Below the pieces are notes generated by a model. It was given only the letters and a program-made list of their open reading frames with translations. It was not told the origin of the DNA and did not search any database. Position numbers and translations under genes: made by a program. This document shows positions 1 through 4,698 of a stretch of 5,798 nt of DNA, piece after piece; the first letter of the stretch is position 1; each line of letters starts with the position of its first letter. This DNA is from Micrococcales bacterium UBA2465 (GTDB taxonomy: Bacteria; Actinomycetota; Actinomycetes; Actinomycetales; Microbacteriaceae), in contig DDPP01000077.1 of assembly GCA_002342255.1 (NCBI GenBank), positions 1 to 5,798 on the forward strand, in the 5' to 3' direction.

Positions 1-1217
1 CGCTTCCAAATCAAATCATAAAGTTCAAAGGCACGGCCAGAAAGTTCACCTGCAACTTCAGAAGGCTTACGGAAGACTTCACCAGCTGGTCGAATTGCTT
101 CGTGCGCTTCTTGAGCATTCTTGTTCTTACCTTGGTAGATGCGAGGTGCTGGAGAGACATAATCTTCGCCAAACATTTCTCTCGCCTGTGATCTCGCAGC
201 GTTGATTGCCTGAGTTGAAAGTGTTGGAGAGTCGGTTCTCATGTAAGTGATGTAACCCTCTTGGTAAAGCGACTGGGCAACATCCATAGTCTGTTTTGCA
301 GACATGCGAAGTTTTCTAGATGCTTCCTGTTGCAGAGTAGATGTTGTGAAAGGTGCGGCAGGTTTGCGCGAAGATGGTTTTGCCTCAACAGAAATAACTT
401 CGATGTTGGGTCCCGTTGAGCTAATTGCATTGGCAAGAGCAGTTGCTTTGGCTTCATCCAAGAGCATCACTTGAGCCGTAAGTTCACCCTTGTCATTAAA
501 TGAGTCACCTGTAGCGATTCTTTGACCGTTATAGGTAAAGAGCTTTGCCTCGAACTTCGGTTCACCAGCTACCTTGGTGTCAAACATAGCTTTGATGTCG
601 AAGTAACTTGCTGAAACGAAAGCCATGCGCTCACGCTCACGTTCAACAATTAGTCGAACTGCAGGAGACTGCACGCGGCCAGCACTTAGGCCTCTTTGCA
701 CTTTTCGCCAAAGCACCGGAGAAATCTCGTAGCCGTAAAGTCGGTCAACAACTCTTCTGGTCTCTTGAGCCTGAACCAAATCGTCGTCAATCGCTCTGGT
801 GTTCTTCACCGCATCTTGGATTGCTTCCTTGGTAATCTCATGGAACACCATTCGGTGCACAGGCACCTTTGGCTTTAGGACATCCAGTAGGTGCCAGGCA
901 ATAGCCTCACCCTCGCGGTCCTCATCGGTAGCCAGATAGAGTTCATCGGCATCTTTTAGGGCAGCCTTTAACTCAGTTACGGTTTTGTTCTTGCCTGGGG
1001 AGATTGCATAGTAAGGCTTGAAGTCGTCCTCAACATCGATGGCGAACCTACCAATGGTGCTCTTCTTCTTGAGCTCCGGTGGAAGTTCCTTCAAATCGAT
1101 AAGGTCCCGAATGTGGCCAACCGAGGCTAAAACCTTGAAATCATCGCCCAAATACTTGGCGATGGTCTTAGCTTTTGCCGGTGACTCCACTATTACTAGC
1201 TTTGAACCTTTAGACAC
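1..1217 (-). CDS. topA: DNA topoisomerase I (type IA), N-terminal part, runs off the left edge
   Basis: This is type IA DNA topoisomerase, which relaxes negative supercoils by cutting and passing one strand. About 405 residues are visible; the C-terminal part lies beyond base 1. The chosen start is GTG at 1217-1215, giving MSKGSKLVIVESPAKAKTI. It is preceded by AGGAGAG (1221-1227) five bases from the AGGAG core. The Toprim domain begins at once, with the catalytic Glu at residue 11 in VESPAKAK. The metal-binding DEDREGEA motif is at residues 98-105 (D98, D100, E102). The active-site tyrosine is Tyr325 in YITYMRTDS, and the nearby HEAIRP motif is also present. All key N-terminal residues are intact and there are no internal stops. 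The gene follows the pilus operon on the same strand after only 8 bp, and its ribosome binding site overlaps the upstream stop codon, so it is probably cotranscribed and translationally coupled. Identification is secure. Confidence 0.97.
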   Translation of the reverse strand, partial: MSKGSKLVIVESPAKAKTIAKYLGDDFKVLASVGHIRDLIDLKELPPELKKKSTIGRFAIDVEDDFKPYYAISPGKNKTVTELKAALKDADELYLATDEDREGEAIAWHLLDVLKPKVPVHRMVFHEITKEAIQDAVKNTRAIDDDLVQAQETRRVVDRLYGYEISPVLWRKVQRGLSAGRVQSPAVRLIVERERERMAFVSASYFDIKAMFDTKVAGEPKFEAKLFTYNGQRIATGDSFNDKGELTAQVMLLDEAKATALANAISSTGPNIEVISVEAKPSSRKPAAPFTTSTLQQEASRKLRMSAKQTMDVAQSLYQEGYITYMRTDSPTLSTQAINAARSQAREMFGEDYVSPAPRIYQGKNKNAQEAHEAIRPAGEVFRKPSEVAGELSGRAFELYDLIWK

Positions 1218-1220
1218 TAA

Positions 1221-1227
1221 CTCTCCT
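1221..1227 (-). promoter_or_regulatory. topA ribosome binding site overlapping the upstream stop codon
   Basis: On the minus strand AGGAGAG lies three bases before the GTG start of topA. Its first two bases fall inside the TAG stop (1228-1226) of the TadE-like gene. A ribosome finishing the pilus gene therefore sits on the topA initiation site, which suggests coupling and supports GTG 1217 as the start. Confidence 0.75.
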
Positions 1228-1576
1228 ACCTTGTGGGATCAAGCCCCACGCCTGCGTGAGCCTTAACCCTTTGAACTATACCTAAATTCTCCTGATACAC
1301 ACTTATATAGATGTCTAAATTGACTATATGGCATGACTCAAGAACCCCGCCGAACCCTTTGACCATTTCTTTAGCCGTTTCACAGGGATAGCCACTGGCA
1401 ATTCCCCGCAAAACATCCTCAGCAGCCAGAGCTGCACTGTCTGTTTCAGCCTGGAGTCTAGATTTAGCGAGACTTTGATTACTTATCGAGAAACCTAGGG
1501 TAATTATTCCCAGAATTCCCAAAATTAGTCCCAAACCTAACACAGAACCAGATCCGGTGTCATTTTTTATCCTCAT
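1226..1576 (-). CDS. Small TadE-like protein (helicase/secretion-neighbourhood TadE-like family)
   Basis: This is a 116-aa protein with a short polar N-terminus, the motif GSGSVLGLGL (residues 8-17) and one hydrophobic helix at about 12-32. A DSAALAAED segment follows at 46-54, with two cysteines at 65 and 82, typical of the short TadE-like proteins in actinobacterial pilus loci. The likely role is a minor pilin or pseudopilin anchored in the membrane; exact function is unknown. The start is ATG 1576-1574, which overlaps the tadE stop as ATGA (1576-1573), a classic coupled junction. A weak AGGA lies about ten bases upstream. An alternative ATG at 1663 would add 29 residues that merely overlap tadE in another frame, so I rejected it. 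The gene ends 8 bp before topA. In other Actinobacteria a DEAD/DEAH helicase often lies nearby; none is visible here. Confidence 0.8.
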   Translation of the reverse strand: MRIKNDTGSGSVLGLGLILGILGIITLGFSISNQSLAKSRLQAETDSAALAAEDVLRGIASGYPCETAKEMVKGFGGVLESCHIVNLDIYISVYQENLGIVQRVKAHAGVGLDPTR

Positions 1577-1908
1577 AGCCCAGATTTCCTGGCACATTGG
1601 CTCTCTGAAATTGGTATCGAACCCAACCAACTTAGCCTCGCCTGAATAGTTAGTTCCAAACAAACCAGCAAATTCCTGTGTTCAATGGCAACAGTTGGAT
1701 TCAATTTGTATTCAGACAAAAGCTCATCTATCGAAGTAGTGGTTTCTCCTCTAGCTAACTCTCTAGCTCCAGCAGCTGCTACCTCAACCAAAGAGTTCCG
1801 TTGGATTTGTAATGACAATGCGGAGATTGAAAGAATCAAAACCAGAAGAGCTGCAGGAATTACTAAAGCAAACTCTGCGGTGACTGATCCGACATCAGAG
1901 ACTAATTT
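1573..1908 (-). CDS. tadE: TadE-family pilus assembly protein; start codon unresolved
   Basis: The conserved TadE N-terminus is clear: GSVTAEFALVIPAALLVLIL, starting at base 1890. It combines the (G)SVTAEFA pseudopilin-like motif with a transmembrane helix, followed by QRNSLVEVAAAGARELARGE, as in actinobacterial TadE proteins. The stop is TGA 1575-1573, overlapping the next gene as ATGA. The likely role is a membrane-anchored minor pilin or assembly factor. The odd point is the start. Between the motif and base 2091 this frame has no ATG, GTG or TTG. The open frame reaches back to ATG 2091, but those roughly 60 extra residues are only the pilin gene read in another frame and do not resemble any TadE. 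I give 1908 as a provisional limit, corresponding to a normal ~110-aa protein. Non-canonical initiation, -1 frameshifting from the pilin, or a sequence error are all possible. Confidence 0.72.
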   Translation of the reverse strand, partial: KLVSDVGSVTAEFALVIPAALLVLILSISALSLQIQRNSLVEVAAAGARELARGETTTSIDELLSEYKLNPTVAIEHRNLLVCLELTIQARLSWLGSIPISESQCARKSGL

Positions 1909-2075
1909 GCTGGTGGCGAACTTATTGCTGAACGAATCAAATCTAAAAGCATTTGCCTTACTTCGTCTGAACGAAGGATGCTCAGCAGTAATCCAGCGAA
2001 ACCAACAGCCGCCAAAGTGATGATTACATACTCTGCAGTTGTTGCTCCATCTTCTTCCAATAGTTTTTGAAACAT
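1902..2075 (-). CDS. Flp-like pilin (DUF4244 type), 57 aa
   Basis: This is a small pilin gene hidden in an alternative frame. The protein begins MFQKLLEEDGATTAEYVIIT and then has a hydrophobic helix (about residues 17-33), ending ISSPPAN. G10 followed by ATTAEY is the type IVb Flp prepilin site. Cleavage after G10 would leave a mature 47-residue pilin with Glu5 and Tyr6, the hallmark Flp residues. The tail, SDEVRQMLLDLIRSAI, matches the DUF4244 pattern. The start is ATG 2075-2073 with GAAAGGA about eight bases upstream; the stop is TAG 1904-1902. It lies 12 bp after the TadB/C-like gene and overlaps the tadE frame, which is -1 relative to it. This is most probably the major fibre subunit of the pilus. 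The prepilin peptidase needed for maturation is not in the window. Confidence 0.88.
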   Translation of the reverse strand: MFQKLLEEDGATTAEYVIITLAAVGFAGLLLSILRSDEVRQMLLDLIRSAISSPPAN

Positions 2076-2087
2076 TTATTTTTCCTT

Positions 2088-2873
2088 TCATCTTTGACCA
2101 ACCATCGAAACCATCAATGGGATTACCGCAATCAAAACAAATGCTGGCAACACAGCTAAACCCAAAGGCAACAAAAGTTTTATTTGTAATTTCTCTATGG
2201 CAACTTCAGATTTAGTCGTTAATTCACTTTGCAGATTCTCAGCCTGTTTTCTTAATGCTTCACCAACACTTGCTCCGGTATGTGAAACCAGAGCTGAAAC
2301 TTCTGCCATTGCCCGAAGTTCCATTTCGCTTGGGAGAGACCTAAAGCACTCTTGGTAAATTTCTGCCGCAAGATTTTGCGCTTGGTTGATGCTCAAACCA
2401 GCAGATGAAGCTACAGCCACACCTAAGAGGTAGCAGCCTAGATTATTTGCCAGAGAGCTGGCTTTAGAAATCAAGCGATTGCTTACCAACCTCGCTCCGG
2501 CTAACAGGAAAATCCCCAGGCTAAGACTTAGCAAAAGAACTGGCTTTGCCAGCATGGTACCTACGATGTCCATCCCCAAGAACTGGGCTAGGACAACGGT
2601 TACCAGTGGCAAGAAGATCACCAGTTGGGCGCTAGCCTTTGGGCTGGCTTGGGCTATCTTTATGCGCCTGCTGGTTTTCTCCCTGTTGGCCACCAATTGG
2701 GCAACCAGTTCAAGTTCTTTAGCCACGGCGGTTCCAGATATTGCTGCAACTCTTATAAGAAAGCCAACCTCAGATGATTGAGGTATCTCCCCGATTAGAT
2801 TCAAAGCTTTAGGTATCGAAAGACCCGATCGCAACAATGAAGCAAACTTGGTTAGCATTACCGACTCAGACAT
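2088..2873 (-). CDS. TadB-TadC-like type II secretion F-domain protein, single fused chain
   Basis: This 261-aa membrane platform protein is predicted to anchor the TadA ATPase and move pilin subunits. The first half resembles actinobacterial TadB. It has an F-domain opening LLRSGLSIPKAL (13-24), a VAKELELVAQLVANRE helix, then SPKASAQLVIFLPL and two transmembrane helices at about 81-100 and 110-130. The second half resembles TadC, with an AGLSINQAQNLAAEI helix (158-172), a cytoplasmic stretch with EALRKQAENL (205-214), and the terminal LLPLGLAVLPAFVLIAVIP helix (about 234-252). Related Actinobacteria usually have two genes here, of about 260 and 190 residues, so this is a compact fusion with the TadB F-domain shortened. 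The start ATG 2873-2871 shares one base with the tadA stop (TAATG). The stop TGA is at 2090-2088. The family call is firm; the fusion interpretation is by alignment from memory. Confidence 0.85.
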   Translation of the reverse strand: MSESVMLTKFASLLRSGLSIPKALNLIGEIPQSSEVGFLIRVAAISGTAVAKELELVAQLVANREKTSRRIKIAQASPKASAQLVIFLPLVTVVLAQFLGMDIVGTMLAKPVLLLSLSLGIFLLAGARLVSNRLISKASSLANNLGCYLLGVAVASSAGLSINQAQNLAAEIYQECFRSLPSEMELRAMAEVSALVSHTGASVGEALRKQAENLQSELTTKSEVAIEKLQIKLLLPLGLAVLPAFVLIAVIPLMVSMVGQR

Positions 2874-3742
2874 TAGATCACCAAGGCTGCTATCTTCACT
2901 ACATGTCTAACTGGACTCTTGCTGACTTCGATGACCACCTGAACGGCAGTGCCAATCATCATCCGGCCTAACGCAGGCTGAATATTCTGCTGAGCCAACA
3001 AAGTTAGAAGCCTTGGAACCGTCTCTGAAATTCCATTAGCGTGCAAGGTAAAGCCTGCTCCTGAGTGACCTGTATTTAGAGCCTGAAGCAAAACTGCAAC
3101 TTCTTGGCCCCTAGCCTCACCAAGCACCAATCGGTCCGGTCTCATTCTAAGAGCTTGCTTAGCTAACTCTGCTAAAGCTATTTCACCAACACCTTCCTGA
3201 TTAGAAATCCTGGTAAACAACTCAACCGAACCGGGAACTCGTAGTTCTGATGATTCTTCAATTACAACCAATCGTTGTTGAGTTATTTCCATAAGCATGG
3301 CGCGAAGTAATGTGGTCTTTCCAGAACCAGTAGCACCCACTATGACAAAGTTTTTCTTTTGCTTAACAATCTCACGAAGCTCAATCAGTTGTTCTTCAGT
3401 TATAAAATTGTCCTTTTGCAAATCACGCAAAGTATAAAAATCGTTAGGGTGTCTTCTAATTGATAATTGTGTTCCAAAAGAGCACTCTCCCCCAAGTAGC
3501 GCATGAACTCTTACTAATCCATACTCGGTATTTACATTTATCTCAGCGAATGGTTTAGCTAAATCAATCCTTGAGTCATGCTCTTGAATTAGGTTTCGGG
3601 TGTAATTCCGGCACTCAGCTTCGGATTCAAAATGATTCGCTGTTTCTTGCAATACAGCATTTTTCTCAATCCAGATTGGTTGATCAGAGTCAACTAGAAC
3701 ATCTGTCACTTGTTTATCTGCGAGAAGTTCTAACGGGTTCAT
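2873..3742 (-). CDS. tadA: TadA/CpaF-type pilus secretion ATPase, short N-terminus
   Basis: This is a 289-aa hexameric secretion ATPase of the VirB11/CpaF group that drives pilus assembly at the inner membrane. Visible elements are LLADKQVTDVLVDSDQPIWI (6-25), the start of the N-terminal sensing domain, and RVHALLGGECSFGTQLSIRR. Then come Walker A GATGSGKTT (136-144), the acidic box VVIEESSEL (159-167), Walker B RLVLGEARG (204-212, Glu209), and a His box GFTLHANG (His234). All catalytic boxes are intact. The start ATG 3742-3740 is fixed by an in-frame TGA immediately upstream and by GAGGA (3754-3750) seven bases before it. Actinobacterial TadA proteins are usually 350 residues or more; this one begins almost at the VTDV motif and lacks the leading helical segment. 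It is first in the operon and joins the next gene through TAATG. Confidence 0.93.
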   Translation of the reverse strand: MNPLELLADKQVTDVLVDSDQPIWIEKNAVLQETANHFESEAECRNYTRNLIQEHDSRIDLAKPFAEINVNTEYGLVRVHALLGGECSFGTQLSIRRHPNDFYTLRDLQKDNFITEEQLIELREIVKQKKNFVIVGATGSGKTTLLRAMLMEITQQRLVVIEESSELRVPGSVELFTRISNQEGVGEIALAELAKQALRMRPDRLVLGEARGQEVAVLLQALNTGHSGAGFTLHANGISETVPRLLTLLAQQNIQPALGRMMIGTAVQVVIEVSKSPVRHVVKIAALVI

Positions 3743-3749
3743 TCAGTCA

Positions 3750-3754
3750 TCCTC
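3750..3754 (-). promoter_or_regulatory. tadA ribosome binding site
   Basis: GAGGA on the minus strand lies seven bases before ATG 3742 and decides the start, together with the in-frame stop just before that ATG. A small inverted repeat (3756-3772) abuts it on the 5' side. Confidence 0.6.
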
Positions 3755-3755
3755 A

Positions 3756-3772
3756 ATGACCGATCTGGTCAT
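3756..3772 (-). repeat. Inverted repeat just upstream of the tadA ribosome binding site
   Basis: ATGACC-GATCT-GGTCAT (plus-strand reading) is a perfect 6-bp inverted repeat with a 5-base centre. It sits immediately 5' of GAGGA in the tadA leader. It could be an operator or a small mRNA hairpin controlling translation. The repeat is seen directly; any role is a guess. Confidence 0.4.
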
Positions 3773-3776
3773 CAGG

Positions 3777-3813
3777 ATTGAAATGCGGCGAACTGTTGAA
3801 AACTTAGTTGAAA
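3777..3813. repeat. Three TTGAAA direct repeats upstream of tadA
   Basis: On the plus strand TTGAAA occurs at 3778-3783, 3796-3801 and 3808-3813, the last two as GTTGAAA. Offsets are 18 and 12 bases. They lie between the small-RNA terminator and the tadA leader, where an activator or repressor could bind. The sequence here is AT-rich, so chance is a real alternative. Confidence 0.25.
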
Positions 3814-3824
3814 TTTATCTGGGG

Positions 3825-3866
3825 AAAATAAAGGGGCCCCGGTCTCTGGGGGGAGTGACCGGGGCC
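3825..3866 (-). terminator. Intrinsic terminator formed by the 3' hairpin of the 6C-like RNA
   Basis: A perfect 10-bp stem (3866-3857 with 3844-3835) is followed on the minus strand by CCTTTATTTT. It ends the small RNA and any transcript arriving from the ridA side. The T tract is interrupted by CC and one A, so readthrough into tadA is possible. The reverse orientation lacks a T tract. Confidence 0.65.
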
Positions 3867-3917
3867 GGCGATAAATGATTGGGGGAATCAAGATATCGCA
3901 GGTCAGCCGAAGCTGAC
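3825..3917 (-). ncRNA. 6C-like small RNA with C-rich hairpin loops
   Basis: Three consecutive perfect hairpins lie on the minus strand between ridA and tadA. The first is GTCAGC-TTCG-GCTGAC (3917-3902), with a cUUCGg tetraloop. The second is a two-part stem GCGATA/TATCGC plus TGATT/AATCA closing a CCCCC loop (3899-3868). The third is a 10-bp GC-rich stem, GGCCCCGGTC/GACCGGGGCC (3866-3835), whose 12-base loop contains CCCCCC, followed by CCTTTATTTT. Paired hairpins with runs of about six C in the loops define the actinobacterial 6C RNA. In Mycobacterium the 6C RNA (B11) also lies beside the tad/ssd locus on the same strand as tadA, so synteny agrees. C-rich loops are thought to pair with G-rich mRNA sites, often near ribosome binding sites. 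The predicted transcript is about 93 nt. The 5' end is inferred from a candidate promoter, and the minus strand is favoured by the UUCG loop and T tract. Confidence 0.8.
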
Positions 3918-4038
3918 AACAAAATACTAACAACATTTTGGGCAACATATGAAGCCTGAAATTATCTAGCTTAGACAGTCCTCACCTGAAGGCTAGCGGC
4001 AATAAATTCCTAAGCCATGCCTGTAAGTGGCTGAACAA
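3918..4038. other. Intergenic stretch between the small RNA and the RidA-family gene
   Basis: This is the rest of the 296-bp gap upstream of tadA (3743-4038). Apart from the small-RNA promoter candidates I see no gene here. A weak AGCCA/TGGCT inverted repeat just after the RidA-family stop has no T tract, so I see no strong separate terminator. RidA-family transcripts may end at the small-RNA terminator instead. Confidence 0.5.
3924..3953 (-). promoter_or_regulatory. Candidate promoter of the 6C-like RNA
   Basis: On the minus strand TTCATA (3953-3948) and TAGTAT (3929-3924) are separated by 18 bases, a plausible -35/-10 pair. A start at G3917, seven bases downstream of the -10, would coincide exactly with the first base of the UUCG hairpin. 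Each hexamer matches consensus only partly. A second possible -10 (TAGATAAT) occurs further upstream near 3962-3969. Confidence 0.4.
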
Positions 4039-4500
4039 CTATTTGAACTCAACTATCAGTTCAACCTCAACCGGGGCATCCAGAGGCAAAGAAGCAACAC
4101 CAACTGTGGTTCTAGCATGCACACCTGCATCTCCAAAGACTAAACCTAGAAATTCAGAAGCACCGTTATTGATAACAGGTAAACCTGTGAAATCTGCGGT
4201 GCTGGCAATAAAACCAGTTACTTTAACAACCCTGGTGACTCTATCCAAATCGCCGATGGCATACTTCACCGCAGCGAGGGCATTCAAAGCCGCAATCTGG
4301 GCCAGCTCTTTGGCGCGTTCTGGCGAAACATGCGTAGGAACTTTGCCAATTTCAGCCAATTTGCCCTGCACCATCGGTAGTTGACCTGCGGTATAGACCA
4401 GATTGCCAGTAATCACAGCAGGAATATAGGCGGCTACCGGTGGAACAACCTCGGGAAGAGGAAAACCAAGTTCTTCTAAACGATCTTCAATTCGACCCAT
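4039..4500 (-). CDS. RidA/YjgF/UK114-family protein (enamine/imine deaminase-like)
   Basis: This 153-aa cytoplasmic protein is of the YjgF-like subgroup with a longer N-terminus than classic RidA (about 130 aa). Family members form trimers, and some hydrolyse reactive enamine/imine intermediates from PLP enzymes; the substrate of this one is unknown. Visible features are GNLVYTAGQLPMVQGKLAEIG (32-52), a central helix AALNALAAVKYAIGDLDRV, VVKVTGFIAS, and the C-terminal HARTTVGVASLPLDAPVEVEL (128-148). Arg130 lies where RidA enzymes carry the substrate-binding arginine. The start ATG 4500-4498 has AAGGAG seven bases upstream, inside the end of the DUF4177 gene, whose stop is three bases before this ATG. 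The two genes are therefore coupled. A DUF4177-RidA pair near a penicillin-binding protein gene is also found in Mycobacterium. Confidence 0.92.
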   Translation of the reverse strand: MGRIEDRLEELGFPLPEVVPPVAAYIPAVITGNLVYTAGQLPMVQGKLAEIGKVPTHVSPERAKELAQIAALNALAAVKYAIGDLDRVTRVVKVTGFIASTADFTGLPVINNGASEFLGLVFGDAGVHARTTVGVASLPLDAPVEVELIVEFK

Positions 4501-4503
4501 GAA

Positions 4504-4656
4504 TTACTCCTTGACCCGCTTCAGATAGGCTACGAAACCACCCTCATTAGTGGGAACAACCTGGACCAGTTCCCAGCCCTGAGCACCCCAGTGGTCCAGT
4601 ATTTGCTTGGGATTGTGTGGTGGAAGGGGGGTTACCGTGTATTCCCAAATGACCAT
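4504..4656 (-). CDS. Small DUF4177-type protein, 50 aa
   Basis: This tiny open frame starts at ATG 4656-4654 and stops at TAA 4506-4504. The protein begins MVIWEYTVTPLPPHNPKQIL and ends GFVAYLKRVKE. The DHWGAQGWELVQVVP block (21-35), with G-W-E-L, is the signature of DUF4177 proteins, small single-domain proteins of unknown function. A weak AAGGA/GAGA lies upstream of the start. The coding evidence is the family pattern, the arrangement directly ahead of the RidA-family gene (RBS of the latter inside this gene), and conserved pairing in other Actinobacteria. The start lies 42 bp from the divergent penicillin-binding protein gene, so its promoter must overlap that gene's 5' region. Confidence 0.85.
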   Translation of the reverse strand: MVIWEYTVTPLPPHNPKQILDHWGAQGWELVQVVPTNEGGFVAYLKRVKE

Positions 4657-4685
4657 ATTCTCGGCATCCTTTCAAACTTTGCAGG

Positions 4686-4692
4686 TAACCTA
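4686..4692. promoter_or_regulatory. Possible overlapping -10 elements of a bidirectional promoter
   Basis: TAACCT (4686-4691) on the plus strand lies seven bases before ATG 4699, fitting the TANNNT spacing of actinobacterial leaderless transcripts. On the minus strand the same bases read TAGGTT (4692-4687), placed to serve the DUF4177-RidA operon. No clear -35 is visible on either side and the plus-strand gene has no good ribosome binding site. This is inference from spacing. Confidence 0.3.
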
Positions 4693-4698
4693 GAGTCT

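Noticed and set aside
239..457. Minus-strand open frame of 72 aa
   Set aside because: Same-strand, out-of-frame shadow of topA across the active-site tyrosine region.
608..1266. Plus-strand open frames at 608-835, 696-878 and 1018-1266
   Set aside because: They lie antisense to topA, whose Toprim and catalytic motifs are intact; their proteins show no recognisable motifs.
1577..1663. Longer start (ATG 1663) for the small TadE-like gene
   Set aside because: The extra 29 residues overlap tadE in another frame and look nothing like the family; ATG 1576 makes a standard ATGA junction.
1900..1912. Classical -1 slippery heptamer at the pilin stop
   Set aside because: GCA AAT TAG does not fit X XXY YYZ with three identical Y bases, so frameshifting remains only one of several options.
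1909..2091. Extended TadE N-terminus from ATG 2091
   Set aside because: It is the pilin gene read out of frame, rich in Cys, His, Trp and Arg, and has no good ribosome binding site.
1685..2781. Plus-strand open frames at 1685-2020 and 2479-2781
   Set aside because: Antisense to the TadE/pilin and TadB-TadC genes; no motifs.
3833..3885. G-rich plus-strand reading of the hairpin region as a G-quadruplex or plus-strand terminator
   Set aside because: The G runs sit in loops of perfect hairpins, and only the minus strand gives a UUCG tetraloop and a 3' T-rich tract.
3571..4384. Plus-strand open frames at 3571-3759 and 4043-4384
   Set aside because: Antisense shadows of tadA and the RidA-family gene.
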